Positions 41,590-50,500 of a stretch of 64,000 nt of DNA are shown in pieces. The stretch covers positions 558,001 to 622,000 of the forward strand of contig NZ_CANMFD010000004.1 in the NCBI RefSeq assembly GCF_947496995.1, written 5' to 3'. Position numbers and translations under genes: made by a program. The stretch is from an uncultured Roseibium sp. Lineage in GTDB: Bacteria; Pseudomonadota; Alphaproteobacteria; Rhizobiales; Stappiaceae. Below the pieces are notes generated by a model. It saw only the letters and a list, made by a program, of their open reading frames with translations, was not told the origin of the DNA and did not search any database. The first letter of the stretch is position 1. Each line of letters begins with the position of its first letter.

Positions 41590-43520
41590 GCAGTTCCCTC
41601 CGTATTCAGAGGGTAGAGACAGCGCACGCCGCGTTCTTCGGACGACATGACCAGCGCGATATCGCCGGACCGGCACTCGGGTCTGGCGCGCGGACAGCGG
41701 TCTGCGAAGGCGCAGCCATCGGGAAGGTTGTTGACCACGGGCGGGCGGCCCTCGATCGCATCCAGTCGCCGCTCCGGCTCGCCCAGCACGGGAACACATT
41801 CGATCAGCTTTGCCGTATAGGGATGTTGCGGACTGGCCAGCACCTCGTCCGTCCGGCCGGTCTCTACGATCCGCCCGGCATACATCACCGCCACCCGGTC
41901 GCAAATCGCCGATACGACGCCGAAATCATGGGTGATGAACAGGATCGCCGCGTTCCGGTCCCGGCGCAGGCCGTTCATCAGCGTCAGGATCTGCGATTGC
42001 ACGGTGACGTCCAGCGCCGTGGTCGGCTCGTCGGCGATCAGCACCTTGGCGTCATTGGCAAGCGCCATGGCGATACAGACACGCTGGCGCATGCCGCCTG
42101 ACAGTTCGTGCGGATAAGCGGCCAGGCGTTCCTTCGGACTGGGAATACGCACCAGCGACAGCAGCTCGATGGCTCTCTTTTTCACTTCGGCGGAAGACAA
42201 TGGCTGATGCGTGCCGATCGCTTCCTTGAGCTGGTCCCCGACTGTGAACAGCGGATGCAGGGTGGAGAGCGGGTCCTGAAACACATAGGCGACCGCGCCG
42301 CCGCGTAGTTTGCGGATATGCCTGTCGCTGACCGCGAACAGATCCTCGCCGTCCAGATAGGCTGCCCCGCCCGCGATCCGTCCCGGCGGGGTTGGCACCA
42401 GCCCCATGATCGACATGGCGGTGACGGATTTGCCCGATCCCGACTCCCCGACAATCCCCAGGCACTCGCCCTCCGCAAGGTTGAGATCAACGCCGCCGAC
42501 CGCCTTGTAGACCGAGCCGCCGATCTCGAATTCCGTCCTCATGTCCCTGACATCCAGCACGCCTTTCCCGGAAGGTGGCGGCACGGGCGCGTCCCCGCGT
42601 TCCACCGCCGTGCGGGCAACCGGACGGGTCAGGGAACCGGCGCGCAGGCGCGGATCGAGAACATCGCGCACCCCGTCGCCAAAAAGATTGATGCTCATCA
42701 CCAGCGCGAAGATCATCAGGCCGGGAATAACCGAGACATGCGGTGCGGTGAACAGGATCTTCCGTCCCTCCCCCAGCATCGAGCCGAGATCGGCCTGCGG
42801 CGGCTGAGCGCCCAGCCCCAGAAAGGACAGACCCGCCGTTTCCAGGATCATCCAGCCGACCGTGGTCGACATGGTGATCACGATGACCGGCAGAACGTTG
42901 GGCAGGATTTCGATGAACAGGATCTGCGCAGGCGACTTGCCCGACAGCCGGGCCGCATCGACGAACTCCCGGCGTGACAGGCCGAGCGTGATGCCGCGGA
43001 TGTTGCGGGCAAAGAACGGAATGTTGACCAGGGCGATGGCGTAAAGCGCATTCAGCAACCCCGGCCCGAGCACGGCAACGATGGCCAGCGCCAGCAGGAT
43101 GTAGGGAAAGGCCATCACCATGTCGATGCCGCGCATGATCACCGTATCCACCCGCCCGCCGGCATATCCGGCAACCAATCCCAGCAGCGACCCGAAGAAC
43201 GCGGCGATGAAGGTCGCCGACAGGCCGACCGCCAGCGATACCCGCGTCCCCCAGATCAGCCGCGAGAGGAGATCCCTTCCAAGATGATCGGTGCCCATAA
43301 GATGACCGTCACTGAAGACCGGCAGCAGCCGGTTCGCTGGAGCCGTGACGTCCGGGTTGGCCAGCGGCAGCAAGGGGGCTGCGAGCGCGATGAGGCAGAT
43401 CGCAACGAGCACGAACAGCCCGCCCGTCGCCAGGGAGTTGTTCAGGAGAAGGGCCAGTGTCCCTGGGCGGGCGGAGGTCCGCCTCGGTTTTACCTCTGTA
43501 GTGTGAGCCGTGTCCGTCAT
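41586..43520 (-). CDS. Fused permease-ATPase of peptide-type ABC transporter (DppC-DppD)
   Basis: A 644-residue fusion. Residues 1-295 are a DppC-like permease: six membrane helices, the GTDHLGRDLLSRLIWGTRVSLAVG opening and the ATPase-docking loop FVDAARLSGKSPAQILFIEILPN. Residues 310-644 are a DppD-like ATPase: Walker [12 protein letters not shown]-loop YVFQDPLSTLHP, signature LSGGMRQRVCIAMAL, Walker [15 protein letters not shown] and a CAFADRCPRARPEC cysteine tail. Such fusions are known in alphaproteobacteria, so no frameshift need be assumed. The start overlaps the stop of the DppB gene by one base. Confidence 0.9.
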   Translation of the reverse strand: MTDTAHTTEVKPRRTSARPGTLALLLNNSLATGGLFVLVAICLIALAAPLLPLANPDVTAPANRLLPVFSDGHLMGTDHLGRDLLSRLIWGTRVSLAVGLSATFIAAFFGSLLGLVAGYAGGRVDTVIMRGIDMVMAFPYILLALAIVAVLGPGLLNALYAIALVNIPFFARNIRGITLGLSRREFVDAARLSGKSPAQILFIEILPNVLPVIVITMSTTVGWMILETAGLSFLGLGAQPPQADLGSMLGEGRKILFTAPHVSVIPGLMIFALVMSINLFGDGVRDVLDPRLRAGSLTRPVARTAVERGDAPVPPPSGKGVLDVRDMRTEFEIGGSVYKAVGGVDLNLAEGECLGIVGESGSGKSVTAMSIMGLVPTPPGRIAGGAAYLDGEDLFAVSDRHIRKLRGGAVAYVFQDPLSTLHPLFTVGDQLKEAIGTHQPLSSAEVKKRAIELLSLVRIPSPKERLAAYPHELSGGMRQRVCIAMALANDAKVLIADEPTTALDVTVQSQILTLMNGLRRDRNAAILFITHDFGVVSAICDRVAVMYAGRIVETGRTDEVLASPQHPYTAKLIECVPVLGEPERRLDAIEGRPPVVNNLPDGCAFADRCPRARPECRSGDIALVMSSEERGVRCLYPLNTEGTA

Positions 43521-44464
43521 CAGCGCAGCCTCGGATCGAGAAGGGTCTGCACCACATCGGCAAACAGATTGAAGAGCACATAGGCGGCGGCGACAACCAG
43601 CACCCCGCCCTGCACCAGAAGCAGGTCGCGGGTGGAAATGGCGGTCACCAGCATGGAGCCGATCCCCGGCCACTGGAAAACCGTCTCGATATAGACCGCC
43701 CCGCCGATCACGAAACCGGCCTGAATGCCGATCACCGGCACCACGCCGACCAGCGCCGACTTGAACGCGTGCTTGTAGATCACCTTACGCTCGGAAAGCC
43801 CCTTGGCGCGCGCGGTGCGGATATAGTCCTGGCGCAGCACTTCCAGCATGGCGGTGCGGGTCAGCCGCGCGATCACGCCGGTCGCGACCACCGAAAGCGT
43901 CAGCGCGGGCAGCGTCAGGTGATGAATGAGATCGGGCAGGTCGCCGCCGCCATAAATTGCATACATGCCGGAGGCGGGAAACAGGCGCAGGTTGACCGCG
44001 AAGATCAGGATCAGGATCAAGCCGAGCCAGAAGGACGGTGTCGAGATGCCGATCAGCACCAGCAGCGTGATGGCCTTGTCCGCCCAGCCGTATTGGCGCA
44101 CGGCCGACACGATCCCGGCCAGCAGACCGAAGATCGAACACAGGACAAGCGAGGTCCCGGCAAGGATCAGCGTCGCGGAAAAACGTTCAAGAACCTCGTC
44201 CAGCACAGGCCGGTTGAGCGTATAGGAACGGCCTAGATCGCCCTGGAAGAGATTGCCGATCCAGATGACGTATTGCTCGAACAGCGTCTTGTCGAGACCG
44301 AGATCCCGGTTGAGCTTGGCGACATTCTCGGGCGTCGCGTAGGAGCCGAGAATGGCGGTTGCCGGATCACCCGGGATCATCGCCATGATCAGGAAGACGA
44401 TGATGGTCAGGCCGAACAGCACCGGTATGGCAGCCAGCAAACGCCTGACGATATAAGCGGCCAA
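43520..44464 (-). CDS. Peptide-type ABC transporter permease, DppB type (TTG start)
   Basis: A 314-residue permease with the DppB opening AAYIVRRLLAAIPVLFGLTIIVFLIMAMIPGDP and the ATPase-docking loop DYIRTARAKGLSERKVIYKHAF. About six membrane segments are expected. No ATG lies near the family start. A TTG preceded by AGAGGGAGAG at about four bases gives the usual length. An earlier TTG at 44509 would add 15 residues and overlap the stem-loop that follows the binding-protein gene. Confidence 0.85.
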   Translation of the reverse strand: MAAYIVRRLLAAIPVLFGLTIIVFLIMAMIPGDPATAILGSYATPENVAKLNRDLGLDKTLFEQYVIWIGNLFQGDLGRSYTLNRPVLDEVLERFSATLILAGTSLVLCSIFGLLAGIVSAVRQYGWADKAITLLVLIGISTPSFWLGLILILIFAVNLRLFPASGMYAIYGGGDLPDLIHHLTLPALTLSVVATGVIARLTRTAMLEVLRQDYIRTARAKGLSERKVIYKHAFKSALVGVVPVIGIQAGFVIGGAVYIETVFQWPGIGSMLVTAISTRDLLLVQGGVLVVAAAYVLFNLFADVVQTLLDPRLR

Positions 44465-44501
44465 CGTTCTCTCCCTCTTGCCCGGATCCGGAAACGGCTG
44501 C

Positions 44502-44527
44502 CCCGGCAAACCTGACGGTTCGCCGGG
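44502..44527 (-). promoter_or_regulatory. Intercistronic stem-loop after peptide-type binding-protein gene
   Basis: Arms 44502-44512 and 44517-44527 pair over 11 positions with a four-base loop, including one G-U wobble in the minus-strand RNA (CCCGGCGAACC with GGTTTGCCGGG). It lies just after the binding-protein stop codon, with no T-run. Confidence 0.55.
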
Positions 44528-44541
44528 ACCGCGTTTTCAGC

Positions 44542-46101
44542 CTACTGGGGCTTCTTGACGTCCTGTAGCATCAGGAAGAAGGACGGCTGCAGTTTGAACC
44601 CTTCGACAGAGGCCTTGGTGATGGCATTCTGTTTCCAGTTGGCAACGAACACCCAGGGGGCGTCCTCCTGCACGATCTCCTGCATTTCCTTGTAAAGCGC
44701 GGCGCGCTCGCCCTGGTCGGTGACCTGACGGGCCTTTTCAAGCAGCTCGTCCACCTTGGCATTGGAGTAATAGCCGGAGTTGAAGCCACCCTTGTCGGGC
44801 ATCGCTTCCGTGCGCAGCGCCAGGAACGGCAGCGTGTCCGGATCGTTGGTCATCCAGGCCATTTCCGCCATGGCTGCCTTGCCTTCCAGACCCGGGTTCA
44901 CCTTGCCGAGGAAAGTGTTCCACTCGTAGGTCTCGATCTTGACGTTCATGCCGACGGCCTGAAGATCGGCCTGAATCGCTGTACCCATCGCAACCGGATC
45001 GAGCATGCCGGAGCCGCCTTCGGTCACGTAGAAGGTGATTTCCTCGCCGTTGTAACCGGCTTCCTTGAGCAGTTCCTTGGCCTTTTCCGGATCATAGGGA
45101 TAAGGCTCCAGGCCTTCATTGTAGGCCCAGGCGAACGCCGGAGGTGTGGGGCCTGCTGCAACTTCCGCCGTGCCCTGCAGGATGTTTTCCACCAGCGCCT
45201 TCTTGTTGATGGCGTAATTGGCGGCCTGACGGGCGGCCTTGTTGTTGAAGGGCGCTTCCTTGGCATTGAGGATCAGGAACCAGACGTGAGGTCCGGCCTG
45301 CTCGAGCACCGTGAAGCTTTCGTCCGACTTGAACTGCTGCAGGCTGTCGGGCGGCACCTCGACCATGACATCCAGACCGCCGGACAGCATTTCGGCAATC
45401 CGCGTGTTGGCATCGGTGATCGGCCGGAAGATCAGCGCTTCCAGATCCGGGGAGCCGTCCCAGTAGTCCTCGTTCCTGACGGCAACCATCTTGGCATTGG
45501 CATCCCATTCGCCGAACTTGTAGGCGCCCGTGCCGGACGGATTGCGGCCGAAATCCTTGCCGTGCTGCTTGACCGCTTCCGGCGAGACGATCAGGCCGGT
45601 CGGATAGGCAAGGTTGGACAGGAACGGTGCATAAGGCGCGCTAAGCTTGAAGGTCACCGTCGTCTCATCGTCCGCGACAACCTCCTCGACCGTGGAGAAG
45701 AAGAACGACAGCGGGAAGGGTCCCGTATCGTGATACGGATGATCTTCTTTCAACATGCGGTCGAAGTTGAATTTCACGGCCTCGGCGTTGAACGGCGACC
45801 CGTCGTGGAAAGTCACGCCTTCGCGCAACTTGAATGTATAGGACTTGCCGTCGTCGGAGATCGTCCAGCTTTCGGCGAGCGACGGTTCAACCTCCAGCGT
45901 TCCGTCCTTGTAGCGGACCAGTCCGTCGTAAAGATTTACCAGGATGCGGAAATCGTTCACGGCGGTGACCGCCTGCGGATCGAGCGACTTCGGCTCCGCG
46001 ATCTGGCCGATTACCAGCACATCAGGTGGTGTTTGCGCTTGCGCCTGGGGCGCGAAAGCGAGAAAGGCCGCAGCGACCGCCGCGGCTAGGACTTTTTTCA
46101 T
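44542..46101 (-). CDS. Peptide-type ABC transporter solute-binding protein, family 5
   Basis: A 519-residue periplasmic receptor. The signal peptide is about residues 1-22 (QAQA-QTPP). Family 5 hallmarks are AEPKSLDPQAV, LYDGLVRYKDGTLEVEPSLAESW, FKLREGVTFHDGSPFNAEAVKFNFDRM and NPSGTGAYKF. The ATG that leads into MKKVLAAA was chosen because GAGGGGA lies at the right distance from it; the ATG two codons earlier touches that site. The ligand may be a peptide, but the divergent enzyme gene suggests an N-carbamoyl or ureido amino acid. The next genes encode both permeases and both ATPases. Confidence 0.88.
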   Translation of the reverse strand: MKKVLAAAVAAAFLAFAPQAQAQTPPDVLVIGQIAEPKSLDPQAVTAVNDFRILVNLYDGLVRYKDGTLEVEPSLAESWTISDDGKSYTFKLREGVTFHDGSPFNAEAVKFNFDRMLKEDHPYHDTGPFPLSFFFSTVEEVVADDETTVTFKLSAPYAPFLSNLAYPTGLIVSPEAVKQHGKDFGRNPSGTGAYKFGEWDANAKMVAVRNEDYWDGSPDLEALIFRPITDANTRIAEMLSGGLDVMVEVPPDSLQQFKSDESFTVLEQAGPHVWFLILNAKEAPFNNKAARQAANYAINKKALVENILQGTAEVAAGPTPPAFAWAYNEGLEPYPYDPEKAKELLKEAGYNGEEITFYVTEGGSGMLDPVAMGTAIQADLQAVGMNVKIETYEWNTFLGKVNPGLEGKAAMAEMAWMTNDPDTLPFLALRTEAMPDKGGFNSGYYSNAKVDELLEKARQVTDQGERAALYKEMQEIVQEDAPWVFVANWKQNAITKASVEGFKLQPSFFLMLQDVKKPQ

Positions 46102-46131
46102 GACCATTCCCCTCGTTGTATTCTGAAAACT

Positions 46132-46149
46132 AATTAATCATGATTAATT
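46132..46149. promoter_or_regulatory. Perfect 18-base palindrome in divergent promoter region
   Basis: AATTAATCATGATTAATT is perfectly self-complementary. It is placed between the starts of the peptide-type ABC operon (minus) and the hydrolase gene (plus), in an AT-rich stretch, so one regulator could control both. The GntR gene at the end of the ABC operon is the obvious candidate. Confidence 0.6.
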
Positions 46150-46248
46150 GCGAAGCTGCAATAATTATTTAATACTAATTTTCACCTGAGGGTTGCGGCC
46201 CCGGTGCCAGAAGAATGCTTAAGCGCTGAATTAAAGGGAGGAATCCGG

Positions 46249-47502
46249 ATGCCGCTGCCTCAAGCCCGCATCGATCTGGAGCGACTGAAATCGCTCCTGG
46301 AAGGGGTCAACCGCTTCGGTTTCGATCCTCGAACAGGAGGCTACAACCGTCCCGGCTTCTCACCGGAAGACATCGATTGCCGGTCCTGGTTCGCTGCCAG
46401 GATGCGCGACGAAGGCCTGTCTGTCTGGACCGACGGTGCGCTCAACGTGTTCGGCCGCTTCGGTCCCGGAGACGGTCCCTGCGTCATGGCCGGATCGCAC
46501 CTGGACACGGTTGTCAACGGCGGGGCTTATGACGGCTCTCTAGGGGCCTGCGTGGCGCTGGAATGTGTGCTCGCCATGAAGGACGCCGGGATCGAGCCAG
46601 CCACCGCTGTCGAAATCGCCGCCACGTCCGAAGAAGAGGGCCGCTTCGGCGGCATGCTCGGCTCCCAGGCGATCACCGGACAGGTCACACGGGAGTGGAT
46701 TGACGGGGCCGTGGACGCCGAAGGCAATCGCCTGAGCGAAGTCCTGCAAACCCACGGTCTGGATGCCGACAGCGTTCTGTCCGCCGCCCGGCGGCCTGGC
46801 TCGATTGCAACCTTTCTGGAGCTTCATATCGAGCAGGGCCCTGTCCTGGAACAGGAAGCGGTGCCGATCGGCATCGCCGACCGGGTTTCCGGCGTCTGCT
46901 ATCTGGAACTGGACTTCAAGGGCACGGCGAACCATTCCGGCACCACGCCCATGAACCTGCGCGCCGACGCCTTTGCCGGCCTTGCTGACGTGGCCCATTC
47001 CATCCCGGACCTGATCGAGGCCCACGGCACGGATCAGAGCCGTATCACCATTGGCCATGTCGCCCTCACCCCCAACCACCCCCACACCATCCCCGGCCGG
47101 GCCGTGTTTTCGGTGATCATTCGCGACACCTCCGAAGAGGTGATGCGTAGCCTGTGCAAAAATATGAAAATTCATGCTCAAGAGTGGGTAAAAAAGCACA
47201 GCCTTGAAATGACCTCCACCGAACGGAGCTGGCTTCCCCCTGCCCTGCTCGACCCGGATGTCGCCGATCTCCTCCAGGTGCTTGCCACGCGGCATGGATT
47301 GCCCGCCAGGCGGATGCCCTCTGGCGCAGGCCACGACGCCCAGACCATGCAGGCCTTCTGCCCCTCCGGCCTGATCTTCGTCCCCAGCCGCGGCGGCATA
47401 AGCCACGCGCCGGAAGAACACAGCGACTGGCAGGACATCGAGAAAGGCGCCAACCTGATGCTCCAGGCCCTGATCGAACTGTGCCGGGCAAAACCGGAGT
47501 GA
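46249..47502 (+). CDS. Zn-dependent N-carbamoyl-amino-acid hydrolase/allantoate amidohydrolase family
   Basis: A 417-residue M20/M28-like metalloenzyme of the N-carbamoyl-L-amino-acid hydrolase, beta-ureidopropionase and allantoate amidohydrolase family. Metal ligands appear in AGSHLDTVVNGGAYDGSLG (His and Asp), TSEEEGRFGG (Glu pair), ELHIEQGPVLE (His) and near the C-terminus GISHAPEEHS (His). The dimerisation lid contains FKGTANHSGTTPM with the substrate-binding histidine. GGGAGGAA precedes the ATG; an upstream GTG frame is less likely. It is divergent from a peptide-type ABC operon, which suggests that a ureido or N-carbamoyl compound is imported and cleaved to amino acid, ammonia and CO2. 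Confidence 0.88.
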   Translation: MPLPQARIDLERLKSLLEGVNRFGFDPRTGGYNRPGFSPEDIDCRSWFAARMRDEGLSVWTDGALNVFGRFGPGDGPCVMAGSHLDTVVNGGAYDGSLGACVALECVLAMKDAGIEPATAVEIAATSEEEGRFGGMLGSQAITGQVTREWIDGAVDAEGNRLSEVLQTHGLDADSVLSAARRPGSIATFLELHIEQGPVLEQEAVPIGIADRVSGVCYLELDFKGTANHSGTTPMNLRADAFAGLADVAHSIPDLIEAHGTDQSRITIGHVALTPNHPHTIPGRAVFSVIIRDTSEEVMRSLCKNMKIHAQEWVKKHSLEMTSTERSWLPPALLDPDVADLLQVLATRHGLPARRMPSGAGHDAQTMQAFCPSGLIFVPSRGGISHAPEEHSDWQDIEKGANLMLQALIELCRAKPE

Positions 47503-47595
47503 AAGGCCCGGGAGCATCATCGCAAAGCCACCAGGATAGAGCGTTTCCGCCCCATCCTCGTGCCTTGCGTGACATTCCCTGACTGCCGCTTGCGC

Positions 47596-50500
47596 TCAGA
47601 AGGGAATGCTTACCCGAAGCGAGCCGCTGTTCGTCGCCAGTTTGTCGGAGAAGCGCCCGTCATACTCAAGCCGAAGATCGAAGCCGTCGATCGACGTGAC
47701 CTGAAGGCCCGCTCCGATTGAGGCAAACACATCTTCATGATCCAGCGTGGTTGTGAACTTGCCGGTGCCTGCGGGCGCTGACGCGAATTGCGCGCTTGTC
47801 TGCCAGTCGCTGTTGGCAAGAACGGTCAGCCCCACCCGTCCGAAAAACCTCAGGCTTGCGCCGCTGTCGTAGGTGTAGCGGCTTCCGAATTCCAGCGATG
47901 GCGAGACAGCGAAGTTCCATTGATCGGTTTCGTCGAATTCCAGACCGTATACGCCTGACTCCTTGTATTCGCCGACGCGCGAGTAGACCGCATCGAGATC
48001 GACATACGGTTTTGCATAGAAGTCGGTGGCCGCGAAGGTCCGCGCGATTCTTGCGCGAATGGCACCGTTGTAGACATTGGGAGAGCTGGAAACGGTCTCC
48101 GACACGTTGGTGATCGAAATCCTTCGGTCCAGGTCATATTGCCCATAACCGCCCGACACCGCTCCCGACAGTGTCCAGTCGCCGATTTCATGTTTGAGGC
48201 TGACACCGGCGAAGCCGCCAATTCCTTCTCCCGAGACGGACTCGGAGGCCTGGGAAATCCAGCTCTGCTGAAAGGCAGCCGCAGTGCCGACGAACCAGCC
48301 CGGTGCGATTTCCTTCTGGGCTCCCATCGTGTAGGTGACCGCATCCGCGTTGTAGCTCGGCGCGGTTCCCATCGACTGCCGATGCCCCGTAGCCGCCGTA
48401 AGACGCGCCCAGCTGCAGGATCCCTCCGACAGGAAGGCGTTGTCGGCCTCGAAAACCGGGCAACTCATGAGACTGTTGCCGAAGGCGAGCATTTCGAAGG
48501 ACTGCTCGACGGCCGGGGCAAGGGCCGCCCTCGGCCGCAACTCGTCGAGCGTGTCGCCATAATCGCGGCCCGCATTATCGACTTCATTTGCTATTGCGCC
48601 GAAAAGCGACCCGAACGCGTTATTGCCTCCAAGGTTCCAGATGGACTGCAGGTTCTTCGCCAGTCGTATCTGATCGTCGTTCATTGGCGTCTTGTCCACG
48701 GGCGTGAAGTCCGCGGCATCGACTGACAGATAGTGATCTGTCCCGATCTTGTTGATCGCATAGTCGAATATCAGCGAATCCTGTGGCGACAGCGAACCGC
48801 TGAGCGCGCCACCAACAGTCAGGAATCGCGTCCTTCTGTTTGGCAGCAAGCTGATCGCCTCGACGCCGAGCGTGCCGTCGAGGCTGGCGTCTCCGCGGAT
48901 GTCGAAAAGATCCGATCCATAGTTGTTGAGATCGATGTCGGCGACAAGCTTGCCCGCGTCCGATTGTACGAAATTGCCTGTCAGGACTGTCGTTCCGGTA
49001 TCATGTGCCCGGTTCAGCACAAACCGGCCGTTGTTGACGATATGCGCTCCGTAGAAATAGCCGCCGGCAAGGGTGTAGGACGAATTGTTCGTGATCGTAC
49101 CTGCCGTATTGCCATCGGCGTTTTCCAGCAGAACATCCCCGTGAAGCGAAGCCGTGTCATTGACCGTCACGTTGAGGATGGCGCCCTCTGCGGTCGTTCC
49201 GCTGCCGGAATAGCGAACGGCGTAGTTGTCGCCATAATCGTTGCCGGTCACATAGGAGCCGGACTCGACGACCGAATCGCCATTGAGAACAAGGCTGTTG
49301 CCGTTGCCGCCGGCCACCATGACAGCAGAAGACGAGTCGCTGTACCCGCCGATGATCAGACCTCCGGAGCTGGCCGTGATCGTGACCTGGTCATTGCCGT
49401 CCGGTCCCTGGCTTTGCGCAAAGACACCCATGCCGCGCGTGCCCGTGGACGAGACCTTGTCCGATATCGTCAGGGTAACGTCGCCACCGGTTCCCGACCC
49501 GTCGGAGGAGGTAACCCCGGCGAACGCGCCGGTTCCCGAACCGCCCAGACCGCCGCCACCGCCGATCGATTGCGCAACCACGCCAATCGCATCCTGACCG
49601 GTTACGGCGATGGGAGCACCTATGTCGAGCGAGATCGCGCCTCCATTGCCGCTTGCGCCGCCGGAAGCGTTTTCGCCCGAAGTCAGCACACTGAGCACAC
49701 CTCCGGTCGCATCGCCGCCCAGGCCGCCACCGCCGCCAATCGACTGGGCGATGACGCCGTGGGCACCAATGCCGCCGGTGGCAACGCCGGTGCCGCCGGT
49801 GAGGGAATAGGTGACGGTATTGCCGTCACCCGCGGCACCGCCTGTCCCTCCGATGGCCAGATCCAGATCGTCTCCCACCGAACCGGTCACCCCGAGCCCG
49901 CCGCCTCCGCCGATGGATTGCAGGAGCACGCCGTGGGAGCGATTTCCCAGCGTGACAATGCTGGTTTCGGCCTGGAGATTGATTGTGCCGCCATCGCCCG
50001 CGACCCCGCCTTTGCCGCCAACGGAGACACTCAGTTCATGGCCGTCGGCCCGTGTTGCCTCCACGCTGCTGCCAACGCCTCCGGTGCCGCCACCGCCGCC
50101 GATGGCCTGCGCAATCAGCCCTGCAGCATCCGAACCATAGGTGTTTATGAAGATGCCGCTGTCATTGTAGGTGTAGACCGACCCGCCGTCGTTGCCGGCA
50201 CCGCCGCTGCCGCCCCCATCACCACCGATTGCCATGGTTCCGGTCTGGCTGTCGGAGCCGTCACCGCCCTGACCGCCACCGCCGCCGATCGACTGCATCA
50301 GCAGACCGGCAGCACCATAACCGTGCGTTTCAATGAGACTGCTGCTTCCTCCGGATACCCAGAGCGCGGCATCGCCACCTGCCCCTCCGGAACCACCGGT
50401 TCCCCCGACGCTGACTTCGATATTCGCGGTCACATCACCGCCGGTCGCGACAGAAGAGCCGCCCTGTCCACCGCCGCCGCCAATGGACTGAAGCACGACA

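Noticed and set aside
41586..43520. Frameshift or sequencing error joining a permease to an ATPase
   Set aside because: The reading frame is continuous with a natural linker, and such DppC-DppD fusions are known in alphaproteobacteria.
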